DNA from: Ophioceras dolichostomum
Taxonomy: Eukaryota; Ascomycota; Sordariomycetes; Magnaporthales; Ophioceraceae
Reading direction: 5' to 3'
Assembly: GCA_003049485.1 (NCBI GenBank)
Contig: PYST01000116.1
Coordinates: 42,190-106,189, forward strand
Length of the DNA stretch: 64,000 nt
How positions within the stretch are numbered: position 1 is the first letter of the stretch; every line of letters begins with the position of its first letter. A program made the position numbers and the translations under genes. Positions 35,532-46,466 of the stretch are shown here, piece after piece. Below the pieces are notes generated by a model. It was not told where the DNA came from. It saw only the letters and a list, made by a program, of their open reading frames with translations, and did no database searches.

Positions 35532-37918
35532 CGTGACGGACGTTCGTTCTGGCTCGTGAGGGTCCCAACAACGACAGGTCCTGATCGGCTATGTCACTGA
35601 CTCAACCACCCACCCGTCCACAGCCGAACGTTTGACGAGCCACGCCGATTATCTTCGCCGCCGGCGTCTCTTCTGGCTGTTGATTAGATGTATGTGTTGG
35701 CGGTTGATGGTGGAAGGGTCGGCAGTGATGGGAAGGCGAGAAGCTAGCCAGGCACGACGAGGCAGGCAGCGCCGTGACCTTGATAGAAGCAAAAACAGCC
35801 AACGGGGCTTGAGCGAAAGATCACCGCAGTCGCTCGAGAGACCATAGACCGCCAGAGACGGTTTCAAACGAAGTCCGGTCGGCTCCAGTCAGCTCCAGTC
35901 GGCCAGCGGCGTGTCACAGCCGGGGGGCGGGGGCGAGGTCGAGGCTGACTTTCGGGCAGGAGGAGGATGCCCGGGGGCATCCAGCAACGAAGCAAGCAGC
36001 TCAAGCCACATGCCGGATTCCTGGCCTCCTCTCCGCGTATCAACTAACACCCCTCCAGAGCCACTTGGAGAGCCTTGTCAGAAAGCATTCTGTCTTTCCC
36101 ACTCATGCCCGATGAGATCTCTGCCTGTTTCCACTGGCTTTCTCTTGCCTACCTGATCTCTAGTTGTAACCCACTCAATGTTTCTGCACTTGGGCGGGAA
36201 CCAGCCCTCCGTAATATGTACGTGTGTTTCTACGCATTCCTACGCCAACAAGCAGGCTCGCTGTTGCTAGCTAGGTAGGTACTACTAGTACATTCTACGC
36301 ACGTACATGTATGTGGGAAAGCAGAGCCGTTGAGGCCCCATATTGGGCTCTGTTATAGGTCCCGTATCTTGGTGTCCGTCCGTCACTTGGACGAAATGCA
36401 ACGGGGCCCGGACTGTTTTAATGCCTCACTGACGCAATCTTGCAGCCAGCCCCCCAACCAGCATCCCACTGAGACCACATGATGTGCACCCAGCTGTAAG
36501 AACCGGTATATATCTCCGGTTCCGAGGCCTTGAAGGTAGTAGATACCAAGTAATAATCAAGGAATTTAGAGGATTGGTCGTCTGTAAGATTAGATGTGAG
36601 AACTTGGTGGTAGTATCGAATGCCACTACAACCTCCTTAGCACGTATCCTCATGCTCGCTTCGTATATCGACTACACCCGAGTGGAAAATGACGGGGCAG
36701 AATGGCATTGGGGATGGGCGGCGGCGCGGACTCTCGCGTACCTGAGGCTCCCACCTACTACTACCCACCACGCCCATCTCATTTATCCCCACAGTTTCGT
36801 TTCCCTCACTCACTCATCACCGCCGTGCTCACGCAGTTGCTCACGCCGTGCTCATGCCGTGCCGTGTTGTGCCGTACGGATAATATCAGCAAATACGACA
36901 GAAATGAGTGTTGGCTGGCCGTCCTGATGCTGTACTGACCTACAACCGTCTTCTCGGGAACGTTTCGTTTCATTTCGCATGTTTCGTTATTCTGCGGTGT
37001 TTGCTTCTGCATTGTGTTTTTTGTTTTCGTGTCTTGCGTGCTCGTTTATCGGAATCCCACGATTTGAGGGTGGTGCTTATTACTCCCTCTCCTGGCTGAT
37101 TATGAGCTGATGAGGTCAGGTCTGGCTGTTGGTTTATGTTCACGAACAACAGGAGCTTGTGGGCCGGTCGGTCGTCCTACGCCGGCTAACTTGAGCTAGA
37201 CCTGACCTTTGGTTACCGAGGGCCTCGGCCTCTTCCTATCGACTCTTCCATTTCGCCGCATTGGGACGTAGGTGAGAGAGTAAGAGAGTCTGGTCATTTT
37301 GTCGCTGTTGGTGCGGCGCGATCCGCCTCGCCGGACTGCCAGCCAGCCAGTCGCATACCGGGACCGATCAATCTTATTATGCGAGGGAGAAAGAGCGAAG
37401 AACAGAAGCGACAGGATGAAGGAAGAAAAGAAGAGACTGACATTTTTCGCCAGATCATGAGATTTACCTAGTAGGTTATCTCGTGAGTTTGGGAGCCCCT
37501 GAGCTGCACAATGGCTGTTACGGTTGAGGCGCGAAGGCGAAGGGACTGGAGACGGAGACAGTAACGAGACGAAGCGAAGTCGTTTAAATGTCCAAAAAAA
37601 ATATTTTGTGATACACATTAATAGAATATTGAAGAGAAATATCTACAAAGCAAAAAAGGTATCCAAAGAAATTGAAGTCCGCTAAAATCGCTTGCAATTG
37701 ATCCTTCGAAGGATGATGATTAGTTTTGTGGTGCTGAGCCCTTCCTGAACTCCAAGCTGGCGATCCCCTCCAAGGTACATGTTAATTCCCGCTTAAGTTT
37801 TTGTTTCTTTTTTGTTTCTTTTTTTTTTTTTTTAGTATGGTATTTTCCAAGTGTCCAACTCAAGTCACGGGTGGTGGGTGTAAGGAAGCACTGATGCAGT
37901 GAGCCGAGAGGAGATTCC
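35532..37918. other. Intergenic 2.4 kb, right copy of direct repeat, AT-richer patch
   Basis: No supported gene. The right direct-repeat copy lies at 36405-36482, followed by a 7-bp inverted repeat GAACCGG/CCGGTTC (36500-36506 and 36516-36522) and an AT-richer patch to about 36700 that may be an old insertion remnant. A CTAGGTAGGTACTACTAGTAC stretch is near 36270-36290. A long T run (about 37809-37834) and an AT-rich patch near 37590-37690 flank the 3' end of the next gene. Confidence 0.5.
36405..36482 (+). repeat. Imperfect direct repeat, right copy
   Basis: Same orientation as 34361-34446, about 2.04 kb away, sharing a 19-base perfect core. The sequence beyond it does not resemble the kinase gene, so this is not a simple tandem gene duplication. 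Confidence 0.75.
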
Positions 37919-39815
37919 TCAGATTTGGTGCTGTTGCTGTTGCTGCTGTTGCTGGAGCTGCTGTTGCTGCTGTTGCTGGAGCTGCTGCTGCTGCTGCTGC
38001 TGCTGCCAGCCCTCCATCTCCAGCGTCTGCCTCTGCTCAGGCAGCTCGTAGGCGGCCGAACGGTTGTGAAGCTCCTGTGGCGGTCCAGCAGCTTCAGGCA
38101 CCTTCTCGGGAGGCCAGTGGCCACCGTTGCTGCTCCCTTGGTCCGAGAAGGGCGTCAGCGGCGGGGGCGGGCTGCCGTAGGGCGCCGGGTAGTGGCCGCC
38201 ACTCCCATCCGTGTTGGGGCCCGACCCGCCGTAGTAGTACTGCTGCGACGACCCGCCGCCGGACGAGGCGGCGGCAATGGCGGCCTGGCGGTGTTTCTCC
38301 TCCTCGCGGACCTCCTCCTCCTCGGCGGCCGCGGCGGCCTGGCGCCGCTTCATCAGCCAGACGCCGAACAGGGCGCCGCCGATGCCCAGCACGCCGAAGG
38401 CGACGCCGACGCCGATGCCGGCTTTAGCGCCCGTGGAGAGCTCGTTAGATGGGCCGCCGGCGTTCGCGGCGGCGGCGTCGGGCGTGTTTGTCGCGGTCTC
38501 GGTGGTGGTGGTATCGGTCGGGTTGGTAGTCGGGCTCGAGATGACGGTCGCGTTGTAGGTCAGCACGGATCGGGCCGGCTGCCACAGGCCGCTCTCTTCC
38601 TGGCGGAGCTCGGTCAGGTTGCCGTTCACGTCGTAGTAGATGCGGATCCGGGACGTGTCCAGGTGCCAGGCCATGGCGAAGTCCCCGTTGGGCTCGTCTG
38701 CCAGGGGCCAGACGTTCCGCGTCAGGTTGAGGCCCGTGGTCTGCCAGACGTAGTTCTTGTTGGCGATCTGGTGGAGCGCCCGGTCGGAGCCGATCCAGAA
38801 GATGTTACGTGTGAACACCTTGTCGGTGCTGATGGCCAGCGTGGCGGGGTTCCCGGTCCAGCCCGCCAGCGTGAAGTTCAGCTCGGACTGCATGTCGAGC
38901 TTGATGTCGGTGCTGTTCGTGACGTTCGTGTTGGCGGTGAAGTTGCCGATCAGCGGCCTTGGCGTGGACGCTGCAAAGATTGGCTGGGTCAGTCTCGCTG
39001 GTTTTTTTTTCTTTTTTTCTTTTTTCTGGAGGTGGTACCACTTACACAACATCCACTTCTTGATGGTGTTGAGCCTGGCGATGCCAATGTTCTCGCCATC
39101 CCTAGGGACGATGACTGTGATATTGCCATTCCCTTCTCTCTCAGTGGCCCCGATCGCCATGCCCAGGGGGATGTCCTTGGACACGAAGCCGCCGTAGTAC
39201 CAGGAGTTGTCACTCGGATTGTAGCCTATCACGTGTTGGGTCTTGTTGGCGTCGTGATAGAAGATCCGGTAGCCGTCCTTGGCCCCCATGTTGACGACGC
39301 CCAGACCGGTCTCTGGGTGAGGCCTCGGGAAGCCAGTGGAGATGACCACGTCGCTCTTGCGGTTGAACTTCCCAGTCCTGAAGTCGCAAGAATGGAACGT
39401 GTTCACGATGGCGCCATCTTTGTTCTGGTAGAAGATGGAAGCCTGAAGGCGAAGCCAAGTCAGCACAATGCAACAGTCTTTAGGTGGTCTCACGGTCGAG
39501 TGAAGAGCAGGGAGCAATGCGTAAACTCACGTAGGTCGTCTTCTCATCCCACCAGCCCCTGCCACCCATAGCAGTCCCGTTCCGGGGCGTATACTGGAGA
39601 GTGAGGATGCTGGGCTCGACGGGGAAGATGGGCGTGTCGTTGCTGTTGCACATGCTGTACATGATCTTGCCAGACGTGTCATTCTGGCGGATGAGCTGCG
39701 GGCCGAGAGTCGTATACCAGGCCGCCATGGACGCCGCGCAAGACTGAACGGCCAGCAGGACGAGTACGACAGATGGCCATGCTGGCAGGAGCCTCAAGGC
39801 CCGGAGAGATGCCAT
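37919..39815 (-). CDS. Membrane-anchored fucose-lectin-like beta-propeller protein with poly-Gln tail
   Basis: Exons 39815-39531, 39442-39046 and 38970-37919 (introns 88 and 75 bp) give about 577 residues. A hydrophobic start (about 1-28) looks like a signal peptide. Residues 30-380 hold repeated blades with Trp/Tyr pairs and ligand-loop-like motifs, for example SDNSWYYGGFV, GSDRALHQIA, TSRIRIYYDVNG and ESGLWQPA, as in fungal fucose-specific lectins, plus several Asn-X-Thr sites. A Thr-rich stalk leads to one membrane helix (about 410-432) followed by KRR. The cytosolic tail is Ala/Glu-rich, then Gly/Pro/Tyr-rich, and ends in interrupted poly-Gln (about 548-576). Fungal lectins of this fold are usually small and soluble; stalk, anchor and poly-Gln tail suggest a surface receptor or adhesin. 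The lectin assignment comes from pattern recognition only. Confidence 0.85.
37925..38010 (-). repeat. CAG-rich coding repeat (poly-Gln)
   Basis: CAG/CAA/CTC-type codon runs encode three Gln tracts interrupted by Leu at the C-terminus of the lectin-like protein. The second and third blocks are near copies, suggesting slippage or duplication. Confidence 0.9.
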
Positions 39816-42800
39816 CTTGATGGAGGCGTGATCGTGACGACCACTCAGCTGAGAAGCTTTCCGTTCAAAAGATGAAGATAGAAGAAAGAGGGAAGCGATC
39901 GTATGTATGATCGACGACGACGGCCAGTCAAGACCAGCGAGACGGCCCGGGGAAAGGAATTAGAGGGACAACTTTTCCGCGAAAGAGTAAGATCGACAGA
40001 GGAAGGAAAGGAAGGGCAAGAGTCCTTGTATGTATATAAGATGGAGATAGACAGGGAAGCTCTGGTCCAAGCGGGCGGGCGGACCAGCCTTGTGGAGAAA
40101 CCGGCAGAGAGACGGTACCGTGATGGGGTTGGAATCGAGCAAGGGGAAGCCTGCCCAGTCTTCTTGACCACTTACATCGACACTTTGGGATAGAGAGATG
40201 TGAGGGAAGAATGAGACAAGGGGACGATGACGGGGAGAAGGGAGAAACAAAAGAGTCGGACAGACGAGGGCTATCGTAAGCATACATAATAAAAACGGAT
40301 GCAAGAGCGCGACCAAAGAGAGTGAGTGGTAACAAACCAGTATAGCGTGATACGAGCTGGGCGCATCACCGTAAAGCAGCTCGACAAGGGCTTGCTTGTT
40401 TCTTCCTTTCTTTCCGAATGGAAACTTCTCTTTTGTGTACAGTAGCATTCGAGAGCAACGGGCCGCCGCCCCCATCATCATCACCACCAAGACTCGTGGC
40501 GTGCGGCGTCAAACCTCTCAGTCGGCTTGCTTCATGATAAGAGAATAACCTACTAACATACACACACACGCACACACACAAATATTACGATGGTGCTGGT
40601 GTTGGTGCCTGATCCTTTCGGAAGAGGTTGCCATCCATCCATCCACACGGGATACCTGCCGCACAAACACATCACAGAACACCTTCCCGCCATGTCTGTC
40701 ATTTTCGAGAGTTTTATGGGGGAAAGGTAACCCTGGCGGCCGCAGAGGCGGTCAGTTGGGGAGGTATCCAATGGGTCCAATATGCCACCTTTGGGTGCGC
40801 CAATGCTGGTTGCTGACACATGCCCTGAGGACCAAAAAATCATCGAGGGAAAAAAGGAGAAAAAAGAAACGATCACCGCCCTGCTAATCTTCCCTATTGG
40901 AGGCAAAGGCGAGGGCTGTTCTCCCGCGTCAAATGCACCTCTCCCCACTTCCCGTTGCGACCACTAGCAAGCAGTTTAGTTCATAGAGCGAACTCTGAAT
41001 CACTTCGTGAACAAGCTTGTATCGAGTCGGCAGTCGGGTTCAGGCCGTCGAGTCCCCCCAAAAAAAGTTCAAGAACCCCAGCCGGCCCCTCCGCCCCCTC
41101 CAAGAGAAGCCAAAATTGGACGGGACGCTAGTGGCCTGCTCGTAAGCAACCCACCACTGAGAGCGGCGTGTTCATAGCAGGGATTGGTGGGAAGGTGGGG
41201 ATCCGAGGGGAGTTCCCCTGTTCACCATTGTTTCCTCTCCACCCAACCCTATCTCACCTGCAGATGCAGCACGCGGTCGCGCCTCTTCGCCAGGACAATA
41301 TTTCAAACCCCCGGCCCCGTCTTCCAGTCAGTTCTGTCAATGATGCTTGCTTGCATTTCAACATCTCATCTTGTCCCAAATTCGTCCCAAAATCGAATCC
41401 ATACCTACAGTACATACCCTGGACGGCATCAAAGCATCAACGGTCGCAGGTCCTGCCACAACTCAAAGAGCTGAGGGGGCCCACGATGCAAGCAGCCAGC
41501 CAGGAATAGTTTCATACCTTAGTTCCGTACCAAACCTCATGTTAGTTACGCAAGGGCGAGCTGGCGGGCGTGGAGCTGATATAGCTGCTGCTGATTGATA
41601 TTGACAAAAGTGAGGCGTTGCACGGCTGTCTGGATAGCCGGTCTGCCTCGACTACCCAAATACCTATCTTGGGATCTTGGGATCAGATGATGATTACTTA
41701 TCTTGTGTTGCCAGCAACAGCCCAGGTCAGTTCTGGCGGATCATCATTTGCACATCTGCACGACCTCCCTACCACCCATGTCCCAAGCACACACTCGCCC
41801 CAACGCGGTTTTTGAGTGGTTGTGATTCACCAATACATACGGAACAGACGACGGCGGCTTTTCCGGCCGCCTCCCGTTTCTTCCCCGGCTGGGCCCCCAA
41901 TCTTCTTCCACTTCCATCCCATCCCATGATTCCCATTCCATAACCTTTTTTTTTTGCCGCTTCCTCCCCACCCCTGATTTTTGATGCTGTTGTGGTAATG
42001 GGTTGACGGGTAACGAATGGCCCCCAGCCAATTGGGGGCGGGGATCAGCTCGTGGAGATATGGCTCTCTCTCTCTCTCCATCCCATACGTTAACACACGC
42101 AAACGAAAGCTGCAGCCTGATAGCCTGATGATCCATCGTCTCTGCTCCAGGGGGGAAATACTACGTTGGGCAATGAGCTGAAAAAAATGAGAGCCGAAAG
42201 AGCCAGAAGAACCGAATGGTTTAGGTAAGCGACCAGCAGAGCAAGTCCGCATCCGAATGGCACAGGGCTAAGAGGGTGTTCAGCCCACCCGCTGACATAC
42301 CACAGTAGGCACGGACGACGGACCAGTGAGACCACAGCAGTGATGACGTGAGATCCCCCTCCTTTTCCACGACGAAGCACCTCACTCGAGATCGCCCCGA
42401 AGCAAACCCACGCGACACACACAGAAGATACACTCGTCACACACAGAGAGAGAGGGAGAGACGAGGTGCCAAGATAAGAAATGAGGGATCATTTAAGTCA
42501 TATGTCGTGTCTGTGTACCCGAAGCCCAGCTTCGAAGCCCCATGGCCCCTAGAGCAGGAGAAACCTTGCAGTGTGCACCAATCTCTTCCCGCCGCCCCCA
42601 ACATCCCGGGGATGATTTGGTTGCGGCGGCGGGGCCGGGGGGTGGTCCATGTGAACAACTTCAGATGATGAGGATATGCGCTGTGATGGCCGGGATTTCA
42701 ACTACATAGGTATGCCCGTGTGAGGGTGATAGGTACTACATTGGAGTAGTCAGGGTGAATAAATTTGAGAGTGCTTGGCTGGAATCATCAGCAAGCGGAA

Positions 42801-44081
42801 ACTGCCTCCCCAAGTATGCCGGGCCGGGGCGGCGTCTGCTTGGGGATTGGGGATGAAACGCTGGTTATCAACACCCTGGCTATGAACATGCGCCACAGGT
42901 ATCCTACATAGTGCATGGCACATAGTAGTACAGAGAGCTTCGTGAGGGGTTTTCAATATCTTGCCCACAGGAGGTGCGTGAGAGAGTGTGTGAACCTCAT
43001 CTCCTCGAAAGTCGTCCCCGCCGTCCCGCTCACACCTTTTCCTTTCCCTCGTCTCCCGTCTGCAAGGCACGGCGGCACTGCAACTAACTGCAGGCAGGCA
43101 GGCCGGCTCGTTCGGCAACGAGTGACCGACGGGCTATGGATCGGGCAGCGTAGCAACATTAGGAGGTGCAAGTGGGTTTTACCATAATTCTCTTCCAGTT
43201 TCATACTTCACAAGGCAGAGAGTTCCTGCACATCTACCACCCTAGAGTCACACATGCGGGGACGTGGGGAGAGCCTAGCATGTGAGAGGCTACCAGTTTA
43301 TCTCGCTGTATGTATGTAGCATCCATCTCTGTGACGCTTCTGGAGTCTGTAGTGCGCTCTAGACATGTACTGAAAAAAGAGAGAGAGAGAGCTGGACGGC
43401 TTCATCACAGCACGCACGAGGAGAGCGGCTGGAAACATCTGATATCTAGCAAAAGTAAACCAAAAAAAGGAGATGAGAGGGGACGGGGAGGGAAGAGTCA
43501 AGACTGTCCCATCCCTCGACCATCCATCGCCACCCGTCGCCAGCAATACCCTCTGGCAACACCGATTTCGAAGAAAGCGGGACAATCGTCGTCCATTCAT
43601 AATCCTAACATAGGCCCTTCCATCCAATTCCATCCATCCATCCCATCCGTCCATGTCTCGGAGTTCCCGGTCCTCCTGAATTCTCGGTGGGAGCCAAAAA
43701 GGAAAAAAGAAAAAAAAGGTGGGTGCCAGTGTAGCGATGGAAGGCCTTCATGTATTCTAGACAATAATGCAGAAAGCCAGAAATTGGCGGCAGAGAGACA
43801 GAAGAGAAAATCAGATGTATGGGGAGGGGCGGAAATGACGAAGAAAACCGGCAGAAACAAAGGAGAACAAACAGAGGGGAGAATCTGAATGAGAGGGGGG
43901 AAAAGGCCAAAAAGAGTGAAAAAGGCGCAAGCCACCTTAGTCATCGCCCTCGCCCTCACCACCATCACTATCATTATCACGTCCCCTTCCATAATCTCGC
44001 CTACCACACACACCCACACCACCCTCCTTCTCACACACACACACGCACACACTCCTTCTCTGCACCCCCTCTCCGCCCTCT
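39816..44081. other. Intergenic 4.3 kb
   Basis: No supported gene. This is the 5' flank of the lectin-like gene on the left and the 3' flank of phosphofructokinase on the right. CA-rich runs occur near 40559-40580 and 44030-44050, and a CCATCCATCC run near 43619-43640. Open frames up to about 190 codons are present but overlap one another and lack motifs. Confidence 0.5.
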
Positions 44082-46466
44082 CTACCAACCAACATTCGAC
44101 ATCTTATCCAGATCCTCCGCGACCGGCAGCAGTCCCCTCTTGACGTCTTTGGCCTTCAACCCCTCCAGCGTCGCCTCCGGCTTGCTGTACTTGGGCCTCC
44201 CGCCCAGCATGTCGACCACGTCCTTCATGCCGACCCAGTACGCCGACTTGGGCCTCCTGTTCGGCCAGTCCGTGTCCGTCTCCTCCAGCTCCTGTATCGG
44301 CCTCAGCTTGACGTCCGCCCCCGTGATGCCGATGACCGCCGCGCTCAGCGGGTCCCTCTTGACCTTGTTGTGCGCCTTCTTGCCGTAGCTCTCCAGGTGC
44401 TCGATGCACCTGACCGCCAGCCTCACGGCCCTGCACCTGTCCATCGGGGAGGGGACGCCGCCCTGCTGGACGTGTCCGGGGATGGAGTCGCGCGCCTCGA
44501 AGCGGCCGTGGGCCTCCTCGCGGATCAGGTCCGCGATCAGCTTCGCCGTGTAAACTTTACTGGCCTTCTCGTTGACGAGTATCAGGCGGCCCGCGCGGGA
44601 CTGGCCGCGGTCGCGCGCGAAGACTTCCTTCAGGTGCTTCACGTCCGCGGCGAACATGTCGAGGCTGATCCCTTCCTCGGGGGTGTACACGGCCTGGGCT
44701 CCCACGCCCAAGCCCGCCAGCGTGGCGACGTAGCCGGACTTGCCGCCCTGGGTCTCGATGACGAAGACGCGGCGGCGCGTCGCGGCCGCGGACTGCTTGA
44801 TCTTGTCGCAGTAGTTGACCAGCTCGTTCAGGCACGTGTCGGAACCCAGAGAGTACTCGGTGCCAGGCACGTTGTTGGAGATGGTGGCGGGCAGGAGGGC
44901 CATGGGGATGCACAGGGAGGGGAACTCGTCCCGGGCCTTGCGCAGCTGAGAGACGGCGTGGTAGGCCTCGAAGCCGCCGACGATGAAGATGGCGTCGAAC
45001 TCGTACAGCTCGATCAGGTTCGCGACCGTCTCCATGCCGGACGCGCTGGGCAGCTCGCGGTTGGTCCCTATCTCAGAACCGCCTTTGCTCGCCCAGCCGT
45101 CGACCTCGAGCCAGTCGAACGGCCTGACTGCGCCGTCGTCGTGGTGGCGCGCGAAGCCGGCGAAGCCGTTGTAGATGGCCACGGCCTCGTGGCCCCGCGA
45201 CATGCAGTAGGCCACGCCGGCGCGCACGGCGGCGTTCATACCCCCGGCCGGCGCGCCGACGTTGATAAAGGCGATCTTCATGCGCTGCTTCTCGGGCAGC
45301 AGGTTGTCCTTGTTCAGGGCCACGGTGGTTGTCATCTGGTAGGCCTTGTACTGGTCGGTGAACTCGCGGTCGCGCAGCGACATGGCCAAGTCGAAGTCCT
45401 GGGCCTCGATCGCCGTAGCCACGCGCTTGGTGTCCTGGACGGCCTGCATCAGCGGCTTGCGCGTGATCTTGTTCTCGTCGATGGCGATGAAGCAGGTCGG
45501 CGTATCAGGCGTGGCGTCGAGCACGGCCTTGACGGCCTCGACGCCCTGCAGCGTGGCGATCATGCGGTCGTACGCCACCGCCGTACCGCCCCGCTGCACG
45601 TGGCCCAGCGTGGTGATGCGCGTGTCCAGCGCCAAGCCTTCCTTATCGGCCAGTAGGGTCTTCACCTGCTCGGGCGTGATCTTGTTCCCCCACTTGTCGT
45701 GGGCGCCCTCGGCGATGATGACGATGGTCTTCCGCTTGCCGAACTTCCGGTGCTTCTCCACGACGGCACACATTTCTTCCTTCCAGTTGTCCTCCCTAGG
45801 TTTCTCCGGGATGAAGACGAAGTCGGCACCAGTCGCCACACCTGCCATCAGCGCCAGCCAGCCGCAGTGCCTCCCCATGACCTCGATGACGAAGGCCCGC
45901 GAGTGCGAGGATGCGGTCGCTTCGATATAGTCGACCATCTCGCAGATCCGCGAGAGCGCGGAGTAGCAGCCGATGGTGGCGTCGGTGCCCGAGAGGTCGT
46001 TGTCGATCGACCCGACGAGCCCGACGATGTTGAGGTGGGTGTAGGGCTGGATCTGCTCGGGCGTGAACACGCCGTCTTTCACGAGCTCTTCCAGCAGCGA
46101 GGGCCACTCGGCCCTGAACTTGTCGGCGCCCGTGAGCGATCCGTCGCCTCCGCAGATGATGAGGGCGTCGATCCCGTTCATGATCATGTTCTTGGCCGCC
46201 TGTTTCCGTCCGGGACGCTCGTAGAAGGCCATGCACCGCGCCGTGCCGATCAGGGTGCCGCCCTCCGAGAGCCAGCCGCGGACGTCGTACCACTCCATCT
46301 GCCTGATGAGCTCGCCGCCCTTGACCAGGCCCTCGTAGCCCTCGAACACGCAGAACGCGTCGCATCCCATGTGGATTGCCGTCCTGACCACGGCGCGCAC
46401 GACGCCGTTCATGCCTGGAGAGTCGCCTCCAGAGGTCATGACCGCGATCCTTTTTTTGGTCGCCAT
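44082..46466 (-). CDS. 6-phosphofructokinase (ATP-dependent)
   Basis: A single exon of 794 residues. It catalyses fructose 6-phosphate + ATP to fructose 1,6-bisphosphate, the committed step of glycolysis, in the cytosol. The N-terminal half carries TSGGDSPGMN (11-20), the ATP-site GGDGSLTGAD (106-115), the catalytic loop GSIDNDLSGTD (152-162, base Asp155) and MGRHCGW (198-203). The C-terminal half repeats the fold (NVGAPAGGMNAAVRAG) and serves allosteric control, as in eukaryotic fused-dimer enzymes. I chose ATG 46466 because MATKKRIAVMTSGG starts directly at the fold, the context is AAAATGG, and 794 residues fits filamentous fungi. The frame stays open 87 codons further up to an ATG at 46727, which would add a hydrophobic leader. 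Confidence 0.96.
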   Translation of the reverse strand: MATKKRIAVMTSGGDSPGMNGVVRAVVRTAIHMGCDAFCVFEGYEGLVKGGELIRQMEWYDVRGWLSEGGTLIGTARCMAFYERPGRKQAAKNMIMNGIDALIICGGDGSLTGADKFRAEWPSLLEELVKDGVFTPEQIQPYTHLNIVGLVGSIDNDLSGTDATIGCYSALSRICEMVDYIEATASSHSRAFVIEVMGRHCGWLALMAGVATGADFVFIPEKPREDNWKEEMCAVVEKHRKFGKRKTIVIIAEGAHDKWGNKITPEQVKTLLADKEGLALDTRITTLGHVQRGGTAVAYDRMIATLQGVEAVKAVLDATPDTPTCFIAIDENKITRKPLMQAVQDTKRVATAIEAQDFDLAMSLRDREFTDQYKAYQMTTTVALNKDNLLPEKQRMKIAFINVGAPAGGMNAAVRAGVAYCMSRGHEAVAIYNGFAGFARHHDDGAVRPFDWLEVDGWASKGGSEIGTNRELPSASGMETVANLIELYEFDAIFIVGGFEAYHAVSQLRKARDEFPSLCIPMALLPATISNNVPGTEYSLGSDTCLNELVNYCDKIKQSAAATRRRVFVIETQGGKSGYVATLAGLGVGAQAVYTPEEGISLDMFAADVKHLKEVFARDRGQSRAGRLILVNEKASKVYTAKLIADLIREEAHGRFEARDSIPGHVQQGGVPSPMDRCRAVRLAVRCIEHLESYGKKAHNKVKRDPLSAAVIGITGADVKLRPIQELEETDTDWPNRRPKSAYWVGMKDVVDMLGGRPKYSKPEATLEGLKAKDVKRGLLPVAEDLDKMSNVGW

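Noticed and set aside
37925..39571. 548-codon plus-strand open frame opposite the lectin-like gene
   Set aside because: It starts in CTG repeats (poly-Leu), crosses both introns of the minus-strand gene and has no recognisable motif.
44370..45656. 428-codon plus-strand open frame opposite phosphofructokinase
   Set aside because: The opposite strand encodes a full catalytic domain; the antisense frame is a product of its high third-position GC.
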